Position numbers and translations under genes: made by a program. Positions 12,074-22,657 of a stretch of DNA of 64,000 bases are shown here, piece after piece. The stretch lies in contig NC_049904.1 in assembly GCF_001411555.2 (NCBI RefSeq), positions 21,093,370 to 21,157,369 of the forward strand, in the 5' to 3' direction. This DNA comes from Juglans regia (Eukaryota > Streptophyta > Magnoliopsida > Fagales > Juglandaceae). Within the stretch, counting starts at the first letter, position 1, and each line of letters starts with the position of its first letter. The notes below the pieces were generated by a model. That model ran no database searches, was not told the origin of the DNA, and worked only from the letters and a program-made list of their open reading frames with translations.

Positions 12074-12480
12074 TACCGTTAGAACTGTCGAAAGCTTTAG
12101 TAATGAATTGCTTGATAAGAATGCTAGCTAAAGCCTTGTTAGAGCAAACAAACTGTTCCTCAATTGCTTGAATTAATTCCTTAATTGTAGCACAGTCAGC
12201 AATAGAACCTCTATTGCTCTTACTCATACGAGATTTTATGGGCATTAGACTTAGGCGATGAGATCACTCCCACCATTGGCAATTTTCGATGACTTCCTGT
12301 GTATCCGTATCTGTGGCAGCAGGTGGTTGCTCCACACAGAGTGCATAGTCAAGGTCTATATACCCCAAGGTAAAATGAACCGAATCTTTCCAACCAGAAT
12401 AATTAGCACCATCAAGCATTGGAATAAAATAAATACCATCAGCTAAGGATTTTGGAACAACAATTACAAAAACCAATAAA
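12074..12480 (-). pseudogene. Copia gag N-terminal remnant
   Basis: Reads LDGANYSGWKDSVHFTLGYI and DLDYALCVEQPP, followed by NRLSLM-like and EQFVCSNKALA-like gag sequence. The frame continues on the far side of the solo LTR (about 9932) with NAYITEMRDIVSQL, so the solo LTR interrupted gag. Confidence 0.75.
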
Positions 12481-13079
12481 AACTTTAATGCTATGAATTC
12501 AAGTACATTTTAACCTTCCTGTGGAAAAAAGTTGCACAACAACATAAATTTACTTATCTTTATTTATAAGACAAATTATTCCAAATATTAATAAATAAAA
12601 CTATCCACACCTGTAGGCAGAAGACAAATTTTACTGTCAATCCCGAAAATCATTTTTTTATACTAATTAAATTACAAAAATTAAAGATTTTCCTGTAGGA
12701 ATAAATCCTTAAAACTTATGATTTAGTTACACTGAGTTTCCAAATTTATTTATGTATTCTTTTAAATAATAAAAATGTTGTAGCATTACTTCCATTATTA
12801 AAAAAAAATACAATTGGGTATATACTAAAATAGGTAAAAATCCATTAACTGTAAATTAGCCCAAAGGCCCATCAATATGTATAAGCTTGAAATTAAGCCC
12901 AAAGTCAAAACATTTCATTGAAATCCATTAATATAGTTATGAGCACAAAACCATCCTGATATGAATTCAAAAGCAAAAACTTAAAAGCCTAAAGTCAAGC
13001 CCATCTCCGAAATCATCAAAGACTCATTATATGAATAAAATTGAAATGCTAATAATTCAAACACAAAGCCGAAAGGTTC

Positions 13080-13092
13080 GGCTCTGATACCA
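13080..13092 (-). other. Copia primer binding site
   Basis: The minus strand reads TGGTATCAGAGCC, a perfect initiator-Met-tRNA site, two bases inside the LTR end TTTTACA at 13095. Confidence 0.8.
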
Positions 13093-13212
13093 ATTGTAAA
13101 ACTTCTTGAAAGAATAAAGAGATCTATAAGATCTTTTACCTCCAGCCATTTGGGTTTGAAAAGCCTACAAAAGAGAGTAGAGATTTTCTGTAGAGAATGA
13201 ACTTCTAGTCTT

Positions 13213-14396
13213 TTGCCAGAGAGTTAAGGGATATCAATGGGCTTGGGGTTGGAAGAAGGCTACATAGAAAAAGGCCATGAATTTGGATTCGGGTTTACAG
13301 ATTGTGGCTACATTCCTGTATCCGCCATGTCCAGAGCCGGAAGTAGCAATAGGCTTACCTCCTCACTCAGATCATGGCCTCTTGACCCTTCTTATCCACA
13401 CTGGGATACGTGACGTTCAGGTGCAGCATAAAGGGAATAGGGTCAACGTATATGCCAATCCCAATGCATTTGTGGTTAACATCGACGATCACATGAAGGT
13501 GGATCTCCCAATTATTAAAAACATATTGCAGTTTATTAATTTCACACCTTTTTTTTTTCTTATGAGCAAGTTAATTGTAGGAAGTACAATTCATGTCCCT
13601 TCTTGGTGCTAAGAAGCGTAAATTGTAGGAACTTTATGAAAAGCAGGCAATTAAATACCAATACCAAGCTAGCCTATATATCCCAGTTCAAGCTCAAGAA
13701 TTACAAAAATTATCTCAAACATGTTATGGATTGGTATGTATATGCTTGTGTGTGTATCTATATTCAACATCCTGATATAGGGCATAGCTTACGATCATCA
13801 GCTTTGATCATGCCACTAGACATTTGATTCGGACATTGTAGAGTAATCTGAACACTTTGTCGCATCTCTTCAATACATATAAATTATTAAAATTCGCATT
13901 TTTGTCATAATTTCAATTTTGAGATAAGTAGTGGTCTCACATGGTATTATAGCAGATCATGTCCTAAACCTACTTATTTCCAACGTCAAGATCCAATGGG
14001 GGTCCTAAACCTGAAAAGGCAGTACTGCTTGCTCTGATATTTATGTACGCATATATTTTCTTGCAGGTTAGGTTTGTTTAATTAATTAGAACTTGGAAAT
14101 ATTTGACCAAGAAATTTGATTCTTCAGATCTTTCTAACCAAGAAGTGTTAATTTCCTACAAGATATTGAGTAACGACAAGTACAAGAGTGCTTTCCATCG
14201 GGCACTTGTGAATGGAACTGATGCAAAAATATCGATACCTATATTGTTTGGACAAGAACTGGAAATGGTTGTTAGCCCAGCATCAGAGTTGGTTGACAAT
14301 GAAACCAATCCACCATCATTCGCGGTAATGAAGTGTAGGGAATACTTGGAAATGCTTCAAGCCAAAATCAGTGCCAAATTATCGCATAGAAATTGA
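13213..14396 (+). pseudogene. 2-oxoglutarate/Fe(II) dioxygenase (DMR6-like), 5'-truncated
   Basis: Exon A (to 13498, GT donor) encodes GLQIVATFLYPPCPEPEVAI, then GLPPHSDHGLLTLL with the HxD iron ligands, and ends DDHMK. Exon B (14163-14396, after an ACAAG acceptor) encodes ILSNDKYKSAFHRALVNG with the second iron-binding His, then SIPILFGQELEMVVSPA and a stop. The two join in phase 0. The residue expected to be Arg in the R-x-S 2-oxoglutarate motif is Lys (AKISIPI). Upstream of 13277 the homologous reading (GISMGLGLEEGYIEKG) is out of frame by one base and breaks off at a Copia LTR near 13205, so the first half is gone. In known relatives the enzyme hydroxylates small aromatic or terpenoid substrates; the substrate here cannot be inferred. 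Confidence 0.75.
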
Positions 14397-14715
14397 AGTA
14401 GACCATCCTTGAGAAATTCGTTGAGCTTCATGATCAGCAGCAACAAGATCGATGGGAAATCTTGTTTGGATAATCTTGGTTGTGTATGAGTATTCTGTTC
14501 ATATACCTCATCCACCCATGAAGTATGTATCGTCTAGAAGGGATATTGCTAGCCATATTTCTCTGCTTACCGAGACAGTACTGGCCAGAGGTCGTATCTT
14601 CCAAAATTAAAGTCTTTATCTATAAAAAAAATTCTATTCCTAGTCTAGTTTTTAAATTACACACCACACATCCTCCGATGTGACAAATCCGGTCTGAAGA
14701 GAAGTTTGGTCCATG

Positions 14716-14963
14716 AATAATGATAAGGTTATTACTATATTACTACTTATTTATTATTATTTTTTATATTTAATTTTTTTTAATTTTTTAATTTTATTTA
14801 ATGATTAAGGAAGTATGTATTAGTAAATATATATTTTAATTTTTTTTAATGATTAAAAATATTAAAAAAATACTTTAAAAAATAATAAAAAAATAAAAAT
14901 ATTTAAAATATTTTTAATAATAGATAGATAATAATAAGGTAATAAGTCTATCACTATCCTTAA
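14716..14963. mobile_element. MITE family A, copy 1 (diverged)
   Basis: Left end AATAATGATAAGGTTATTAC and right end the complement of a GATAGTGATAGACTTATTACC-like end. The interior is the same AT-rich core, with ATGATTAAGGAAGT, as the copies at 51339 and 59269. The flanks share TCCATG (14710-14715 and 14964-14969). Confidence 0.75.
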
Positions 14964-15179
14964 TCCATGGGTCCATAGGTTGACCTTGTCCCTGTGGTAC
15001 GAGTTCACTCCAGTAGCTAGCATCCCCTATGAGAGTTAAGTTGTGCTATTGAATTAAATTAAGTTCAAATGATAAATTATTATTTTTTAATATTATTATT
15101 ATTTAAAAATTTAAAAATATTTAAAATATTTTATATTAAAATTTAAAAAAATTATAACTAGATTTGAGATCTCCTATAA

Positions 15180-15450
15180 TCCCCCCATCCCATCGTTCAA
15201 ATGAGAATCCCGAAGCCAGCCCCAAGCGATTCTCGGCCGTTAAGCTGTCTAGTGCTTCTCCATCGTTCCTCCTATGTGAATCCCCCCTCCCCCATCGGTT
15301 TGGTTGCTTCTCCCTCGTGCGATTCTGAAGCTCCATTCTTCCATTCCTCCTGTGCAAATCCCCCTCCCCCATCGGTCTGGTTTCTTTGCTATCATTCAAT
15401 ATGTTCACCAACCAGAACCCTAGATCTATATGTTGTTATTTAGTTCTTTT
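15180..15450 (+). other. Possible 5' leader or gene-start-like region, unassigned
   Basis: C-rich, with an internally repeated phrase (CCCCCTCCCCCATCGGT twice, GTTCCTCC/TTCCTCC). It is followed by CAGAACCCTAGATC and T-rich intron-like DNA, the look of a plant 5' leader with a leader intron. No coding exon was recognised downstream. Confidence 0.3.
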
Positions 15451-15479
15451 GTTTCAACCAATTTACTGGCAGTGAATTG

Positions 15480-15930
15480 CACGATTCTTATTTGGAGTTG
15501 TGGTATTTTTCGATTTTTAAGTTATTATCGCATGATTTATGATTTTTGAGCTGGGTTGCTTTGATTTCTGATTTGGGGTTGTGGTTATTTCCAGTTCTTA
15601 GGCTTTTATTGCACGATTTATAGTTCTTGATTTGGGGTCGTGGTTATTTCCAATTTCTAGACTATTATTGCAAGATTTATAATTTTTGAGCTAGGTTGCT
15701 TTGATTTATGATTTGGGGTTGTTCTTATTTCTGATTTCTACGCTATTATTGAAAGATTTATGTTTGTTGAGCTGGGTTGCTTTGATTTCTAATGTGGGGT
15801 TGTTTTTATTTCTGACTTGTTCAATTTGGTTCATGAACGCTTGGGTGATTCCTATGTTGCTAGGTTGCTTAAATTTATGAGTTGCTGGATTGCTTTGATT
15901 TCTGATTTTGGGTTGTTTTTATTCTTGAGT
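15480..15930 (+). repeat. Diverged tandem repeat (~60-100-bp units)
   Basis: Repeats of GATTTATGATTTTTGAGCTG, then GGTTGCTTTGATTTCTG and ATTTGGGGTTGTGGTTATTT, begin near 15483, 15534, 15616, 15675 and 15757. The array is T-rich and has no coding content. Confidence 0.65.
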
Positions 15931-16399
15931 TGTTGATTTTGGTTGATGAACACTAATTTCAACCTTGTGGGCAAGTTTTTTCAACCTTGTGGGCAATTTT
16001 TTACAACCTTGGGTCCTTTTATGCTAATTGTTAGGGATAAATTCAACTAATTTGGTCGATAATACAATGCTTCCAATTTTATTTTATTTTTTTGTTTTTG
16101 GTTATTGTATTTATTCAAAAAAACATCTGTAAGTTCTTTTTGTCCATGATGAGTATCTTATTATTCTTTTGGATGCCCTATTTCATATCTACAAGATGCC
16201 GTAGATGACCCATCTTTTCACTGTATGTTTTAATTTCCCACTACAGGTGACTGGATGTTTACTCACATCGTTAAAGGTGCAGTACCGTTTGTCATATGAA
16301 AGCTTTGATCAATTGTGTGATTATCTCTAAAGTTCTTTTCACTTTCAACATTAAATGACATAGTTGATGATTCATCTGTTAGTTTTGGGTCTTTTCAAA

Positions 16400-17130
16400 T
16401 CTTCTCAACTCCGTTGGAATACTTGATGGAAGGTAAGGAATGGTTGGTCCAAAAGGTAGCTTCAGTGGAGGTTGTAACTAGGCATGGTGTTAAAACGATT
16501 AAAATGTAATTACGAAAAAAAATTAAAATTTTTAAAAGGATTCTACCTAGAAGGTTATGTTGAACTCATGTCGAGTCCTCTGGATTACTTGACGGAGGGT
16601 AGTACATTCTTGATCCAAAAGGTGGCATTGATGGAAGCTGTAATTAAGCACGATGTTAAAATGAATTAAAATGCACATATGAAAAAAAAATTAAAAAGTT
16701 AAGGAATCTATTTAGAAGATATATGTTGAACTCGTGTCGAGTCCTCTGGATTACTCGATGGAGGATAGGGTATCATTGCTCTAAAAGGTGGCATCGATAG
16801 ACATTGTAATTAGGGATGGTATTAAAACAATTCAAATGCACATACAAAAAAAATTAAAAAGTTCAAAAATAATCTACCTGGAAGGTATGTTGAACTTGTG
16901 TCAAGTCCTTTGGATTCCTCGACAAAGGGTAGGGTATTGTTGGTCCAAAAGATGGCATCGATGGATGTTGTAATTAGGCATAGTGTTAAAACGATTCAAA
17001 TGCACGTGCGAAAAAAAATTAGAAGTTTAAAAGAAATCTACCTAGAAGGTATGTTGAACTCGTGTCGAGTCCTCCGGATTATTCGACGGAAGGTAGGGTA
17101 TCATTGGTCCAAAAGATTGTCTATTGTGTT
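16400..17130 (+). repeat. Minisatellite, about 160-bp period, ~5 units
   Basis: Each unit carries GTCGAGTCCTCTGGATTAC, then GGTAGGGTATTATTGGTCC-like, AAAAGGTGGCATCGATGG and TAATTAGGCATGGTGTTAAAACG, then a poly-A block. The phrase recurs near 16405, 16575, 16737, 16905 and 17065. Three short overlapping reading frames come from the same unit read in different phases, so they are not taken as genes. Confidence 0.8.
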
Positions 17131-17548
17131 TTTGGAGGTTGGTTTAATTTGAATCAACCTATAAATTTTAGAAAAGTGTTTTTTTATTATTCTTTTAATC
17201 AGTATCTTTTTATCATATTTTGATATGATATAAAATGACCATATTTAAAAAAAGTAAAAAAAAAATTAAAATCCTCGAAATCAACTTTCAAATAAAATAA
17301 AGGTGCAAAAAAAATACCATAGATCTGCAATTCATATGGGATGGGGATATTTCACCCTATTTAGGGGAGAGACTACATTGTAATGTATTTTGTGGAACAA
17401 GTCCACGAGATGCATGCTAGGCGATGACCACTCCAAGGGCTGTAGATGGAAGCTTCAAATTTCACTCTGCAAAAGTGAAGAAAAGACCTAAAAAGCATGA
17501 AAATGACTATTAATAGTGTATTCTTCTTCACCTAGCTCAAGCATGCCA

Positions 17549-17756
17549 GAGAAATTGAAGTAGAACATCCCTTGAAGAATGTGTGGAACTTCCTGAGCAA
17601 AGCAACAAGATCAATGGAAAATCTTGTTTGGATTGTGTTATATTCTCAACTGTGTAGAAGTATTCTGTTCATGTACCGCATCCACCCATGAACTACGTAT
17701 CATCTAATAGTACTGGCCCTGAGGTCAAATCTCCCAAAATTAAAGTCTTTACTAAT
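17549..17756 (+). pseudogene. Dioxygenase 3'-end relic (duplicate)
   Basis: This stretch matches 14390-14630, the end of the dioxygenase copy at 13.2-14.4 kb and its 3' flank. Shared words include GAAATTGAAGTAGA, ATCTTGTTTGGAT, GTATTCTGTTCAT and CATCCACCCATGAA. Nothing upstream restores a dioxygenase core. It marks a second gene copy in a decayed tandem array. Confidence 0.7.
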
Positions 17757-17999
17757 ACAGACTTAATTGAAGTTGGAATCTGGTTGTAGTTAAGAAGTTC
17801 ATCCCACAAGCACTTAAATGTTAACTAGTAAACACTTATTAATGAGTAATGCTTTACACCACACTCTCATCCTATTTTGATCATACTAAGTAGAATGTGG
17901 CATATTTATCACCATTAGATGATAGAGAAGCATGCAATAAATTATCATTTAATGGTGATAAATGTGTCATATCATACTTAGTAAGATAAAAGTGGGATG

Positions 18000-18490
18000 G
18001 TAGTATGGTGTATAGAATTTTCCCTTATTGACAACTAATCTTGTGAAAGTGAAGCAAGATCTTTTTGCAATTGAAAATTTCATGGCGCATTTCCTTGAGA
18101 AAATTGATTCTTTAACTCTTTCCACATTTATTTTGAAGTCATCGCATATATGATTGGCCTTGCAATGTCTTTCAATACAGAATTCAAGATCCAAGACAAC
18201 ATCATAATGTTGCATTGCTCCCATACTTCTTACAAAGGATTGGAATCGACTGGTTGATTTATGATCTCATTGATAAACGCCATCTTGTTCTTACCCTACA
18301 AAGCTTTTTGCATGGATCTACACCATGTGTGGTAATTATCCCTCGTTAGAACTTGAGAAACCAAGACAGAACCAGTCAAATATTATCCATTTTGTAAATG
18401 ATAGGGATATGTTAATTGATCATCACCATGAATTTTAACAGAGGTTCAATTTGGCATCGCAACAAAGAAAGAGACGGGATCCTAAAGTTT
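18000..18490 (-). pseudogene. Copia gag fragment
   Basis: The minus strand encodes LVSQVLTRDNYHTWCRSMQ, then KALRGKNKMAFINEI and SWILNS-like words, the usual start of RE1-like Copia gag. It lies downstream of a primer binding site at 18504-18494 (TGGTATCAGAG on the minus strand). Stops interrupt it. The sequence below 18225 is not recognisable. Confidence 0.65.
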
Positions 18491-18542
18491 CCACTCTGAT
18501 ACCATGTTGCAAATTAGAGGAAGAAAGATAAGGATGTAAAAC

Positions 18543-20752
18543 TGTAAGTTGGAGGGGTGCCCACTGGGTCATGCCCCTCTTCCTATGCCATAATGGCATG
18601 TAACGCATGGCTTATATGTTGTAGAGTAAAGTGGTCATTGCCACTTTATTGGTTTAAAGGCTGACTTTTAGGCTAGTCGCTGAGTTCTCTAATAATGGTA
18701 TCAAAGCCAGTTTTTTAGTTGCTCCTAGTTTACCAAACACTATTTTAAAGATGACTCGTGTTCCATATGGTAATGTTGCATGGAGCCTGATGAATGCAAT
18801 GATGTGTACTAGACCAGACATATGCTATGCAGTAGGCTTGGTGAGTAGATTCCAATCTAATCCCGGATTGGCTCACTGGAAAGCATTCAAGAGAATTTTG
18901 AGATATCTCAAGGGAACTGAGGATTATGTGTTGTGCTATCAAGGTTCGAATTTGCAGCTAAGAGGTTACAGCGATGCTAATTGGGAAAGTGATCTAGATG
19001 AGTGTAAATCAACCACTAGGTAGGTCTTTCTACTCAACAATGATGTCATTACATGGAGCAATAAGAAACAACTGTGTATAGCCTTATCTACCGTGGAGGT
19101 AGAATACATAGCTTGTTCAAGAAGTTGTTTGGTTATGGTTATGGAGGTTCCTCAACCATTTAGACATTGGCATAGATACTTCAAATCCGGTGACAATATT
19201 GTGCGATAGCATTGTAGCTCTCGCATATGTTAAGGACTCAAAGTATCATTGAAGAACCAAACACATAGATATCAGATACCACTCATCATAGACATGAAAG
19301 CCCAAAAGGAAGTGATCCTGAAATACTTTTTTACGAATCGCATGGTTACTAATCCCCTGAGAAAGCCTATAGCAAGAAATATTTTTAGGCTCATGTTAGG
19401 AATTAAAGACTGTGTAGATTTATGAATGTAATTTGTGTTTCAGTTAACATTGAAATGTAAACTTTCCTTTGGGATATTAAGGCAAAGTGATTTTATTTAG
19501 TTTTTGTTTATTATATTGTTTTCCAAATACACACACAAGTTATGTCAACAGGCTTAGATCGGCTCACTCACACCAACGATCACCTCTAGCGCTTAAGTAG
19601 TGAGTAAAGATGAGACATTGTGTCCCTACGTACTTGTCCAAAGGGATAAGTTGGTTGACACAAAGATATGTCGCCTTAGTGGGAGCTAAGATAAGGTTTG
19701 TTGTATTGAGAGAACCATGCATGGGTAAGCCCACAATCCATTTAGCATGTGGTTAGCCAGATGCAAGATCCTCTTTTACACTTTGGAGGCAAGCAAATGG
19801 AGGAACTTGGGTTAGACGGTTAAGGAGCGGCTAGACTAGGAGTTGTATGATATTAATATAGACATATGCTCTTTGAGGAAGAGAAATCCACCGATCTAAA
19901 TAAGCATACCTGGAAAAGTGGTTTGACCAAAGTTGAATGACATGAGGGCAAAGGGAAGACTATTTGACATCGTATCTTCGATGACGTTTGCCGACTTCGA
20001 ACTATGACGCTACACATTGGTAGCGACTAAGGTTGTGAACACATCAAAATGATTTGGAGGTAGTCAAACATTGTTCTGAGTTGTTTTTTCAACTCAAGAG
20101 GGTTCTAAAATGTTTGATCTGATGCAATCAAATGAGTCTAGATCATGACAAGACACTTTAGGGATGTTGCTATGCTGGTCTTCTCTAGGAGAGATTTGGT
20201 ATAATGCTCCCACCTTTCTTTTTGTAAGTGTACTTGGTGGTCGCACAGTCTATTTGCTTGTATGAACAAGATTGAAAACAATAGAAAGATGCAGACCTGG
20301 GGTCATGCCCACTGTGTGCGGGTGAGAGATGTAAGTTGGAGGGTCGCCCATTGGGTCATGCCCGTCCTCCTGTGATGTAATGGCATGTAACGCATGGCAT
20401 AAAAGCGATGCGTTACGTGCTGAAGAGTAAAGTGGTCATTGCCACTTTATTGGTTTAAAGGCTGGCTTTTAAGCAAGCCATTTGAAATACACAGGAAGGG
20501 CTATATGTAGCCCCCCTCAAATGGTCCTTAGATTATTCCAAAAATCAGAGTACATAATCTCTCTTTTTGTTCTCTTTTGTAAAAGTATTTAGACTATGGA
20601 TTTGTTGAGTATTACGCTAATTTATTCTACGTAGTAGACTTTACTACCAAGAGGAGATGCTTGACGCTTGCTGGATTATTTGTTCAGGCTGGATAAACTT
20701 GTGGAGTAACTCAATAAGCTGTGCTTGATATATTTCGATGAGTTCTCTAACA
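18543..20752 (+). mobile_element. Compact Copia-derived LTR element with target duplication
   Basis: The 5' LTR (18543-about 18693) begins TGTAAGTTGGAGGGGTGCCC. The 3' LTR (20330-20752) begins TGTAAGTTGGAGGGTCGCCC and ends GAGTTCTCTAACA. A primer binding site TGGTATCAAAGCC lies at 18696-18708 and a purine tract GCGGGTGAGAGA precedes the 3' LTR. The flanking AAAAC at 18538-18542 and 20753-20757 is a 5-bp target duplication. The 5' LTR lacks about 270 bp present in the 3' LTR. The interior keeps only a reverse-transcriptase/RNase H tail. It is non-autonomous and dead. Confidence 0.8.
18745..19400 (+). pseudogene. Copia RNase H remnant
   Basis: Encodes VPYGNVAWSLMNAMMCTRPD, then ICYAVGLVSRFQSNP, HWKAFKRILRYLKGTEDYVL and GYSDANWESDLDECKSTTR. 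After a stop at 19021 further RNase H words follow (WSNKKQLCIALST, VEYIAC). The acidic GYSDANW motif is kept. Upstream gag, protease, integrase and most of reverse transcriptase are absent. The initiating ATG is fortuitous. Confidence 0.8.
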
Positions 20753-21499
20753 AAAACTATTTGACAGAGAGAAGAAATTTATTCTATGTTCAGTATGAAT
20801 GGAGTTACAATAGGTCTCTGTTTTTATACATGTAAAAGGTTAAAGGCTGTAAAGGTACAAGAAGTAAAGTAACTAACTAGTAAAAAAAGAATACCAGTTA
20901 GTTACAGACTTAATTGAAAATACTTCAATTAAATCTCTAATATTTACCTATATAATATTACAAGGACCAAGCTTCAGACTCTATTTCGTTTGTTGGCCTA
21001 CCTGACGACATTGTTCTCTTTACTCTAGCTTTTTTATTGGCAGTTTGACACAAATACGTTGATAACGTTGAAGCCTACTATCCCAAGTTTCACTCACTGA
21101 CTAAATCCCCTAGATTCAGGTATTTCCTGATATTTCTTGTTAAGATTAACCTCCAAAGTTGAGAACTGCAATATTGCATACCTTAATTAGGCTTGATAGA
21201 TACCATTATCTTACTAATCTAGTTTTATTTTTATTTGCAAACATAAACATATGACGACGCAAATGCACATATCTAGAAAAAATGCCAATTGTAAACTTGT
21301 GAAAAAATCAAACAAACTTCTAGTCTCCATGTGATTCTGTGTGTAGTTAATTATGCTTCTTTTGTTCCAGACTACTAAACAGATGGATATTGGGTAATAT
21401 GCTTTCTAGTTTCCATCTCAGTGAACCATGTCAATTTAATTTCAATTGGCTCTTGTATTTGTTGCCACAGAGATATCTCATTGGCCTAAGTAAGGCAAA

Positions 21500-21783
21500 A
21501 GAACCCAAAATCTAGCTAGAGACTTGCTGGAAGGAATATCAGTGAGATTGGAATCAAGTTTACAGATCATGGCTGCAAACATGTATCCACCATGTCCAGA
21601 ACCAGAAATATCAATGGGCATGCCTTTTCATTCTGATCACTCCCTCTTGACCCCTCCTCATACATAATGGGATCCCTGACCTTCAGGTGCAACATAAAGG
21701 AGAGTGGGTCAATGTAAATTCCATTCCCGATGCATTCATGGTTAACGTTGGTGGCCACTTGGAGATGAGGTCAATCCCAAATA
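21500..21783 (+). pseudogene. Dioxygenase (DMR6-like) fragment
   Basis: Encodes SSLQIMAANMYPPCPEPEIS, then MGMPFHSDHSLLTP with the HxD ligands. It loses frame, then reads VQHKGEWVNV-like sequence and a GGHLEM end in a shifted frame. It corresponds to exon A of the copy at 13.2 kb. Neither the second His exon nor a first exon was found. Together with 13.2-14.4 and 17.5-17.8 kb it forms a dispersed set of broken paralogues beside the receptor-kinase gene. Confidence 0.7.
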
Positions 21784-21789
21784 TTGCAC

Positions 21790-22657
21790 TATAGATATAC
21801 ACACATTCCTTTTTATTTCACTGATATAATCTCTTTACAATTTACATCTACAATCCATTAATATCGTTCCATCTAATCAATTGAGCATACCCATTACACA
21901 AGTCATTCAACCACCAAATTATGATAACCAACACATTATGCTAAAGGCCCTATGAAGAATTGTCCAACACATTTAATATGAATCTTTTGACGTCTTTTGA
22001 GAAATAGAGAAAATACAACTAACCTGCATAAATCATATCATTGACATTCGCATAAGTATTTTAGTTTTCTTTCCGGTGAATAAAAGAAAGCTTAGGTTGA
22101 GATTCTCCACCATTTGATCAAATTCTTGTATAGTAGACATAAACTAGTAGAGCAATGGCTGCCTTCGACTGACTACTTTTTTGCATGATATAATAATGAT
22201 GATTTTGAAGAAACTTGGTCAAAATTGGCAAGAATTCATGCTGCTTTGTGCTTCTTTCAGGTAACTGCAAGTATAGAAAAAGGTAAGATTTCATATATAC
22301 TTGAAACTACCCTCACTCTTCCCTAATTTGTAGTAAGCATGTCTACAGACAATAAAATATACAAATGTCACAATTACTCTTCTTCCAATATGCCACAAGA
22401 GTGGAAACAATAATTTTGTTTGCCTCCATTGCTTTGAATATGTTTTCAAAACTCATTGGATGATAATGATATTAACTCCAATCATCAGTTGCAACATATG
22501 TAAACTTCTAACTTCTATTAGCTAGTAAGTCCCATGACAAACTAATTACCATAAAAAAGTCATTTTAGAAGAGTCCCAATTTACTGTAAATATTACCTTA
22601 TGGAAAACCATAAACATGAAATCAATAGCTATAAACTAACCTTATTCTCTCACATGA
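21790..22657. other. Intergenic region downstream of the receptor kinase
   Basis: AT-rich with no recognisable coding sequence or terminal repeat. It holds the presumed 3' untranslated region and terminator of the minus-strand receptor kinase, but no poly-A signal could be assigned with confidence. Confidence 0.4.

Larger units (their letters stand above)
7745..13205 (-). mobile_element. Ty1/Copia retrotransposon, degenerate, split by a solo LTR
   Basis: In minus orientation: a 5' LTR fragment (13205-13095), primer binding site (13092-13080), gag (12480-12074), a break by a 2.1-kb solo LTR (12073-9933), then gag/pol remnants (9932-8530), a polypurine tract (8028-8018) and a 3' LTR fragment (8017-7745) with a CTATATAAAGGGG TATA box. 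Both LTRs are truncated, one by a gypsy LTR piece and one by dioxygenase-like DNA, so LTR dating is not possible. Confidence 0.75.
18505..20970 (-). mobile_element. Older Copia LTR (minus), interrupted by another element
   Basis: The LTR end lies at 18505-18542, next to the primer binding site. Its continuation resumes at 20753 after a 2.2-kb insertion, with a TATATAGG/TATACATG-type promoter region to about 20970. The outer limit was judged by eye and is uncertain. Confidence 0.5.

Noticed and set aside
15136..15443. Overlapping frames on both strands
   Set aside because: The region has an internal repeat that produces both; leader-like composition is the better reading.
16484..17152. Three tandem frames that could be a repeat protein
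   Set aside because: They are the same 160-bp unit read in changing phases with stops; no stable frame across units.
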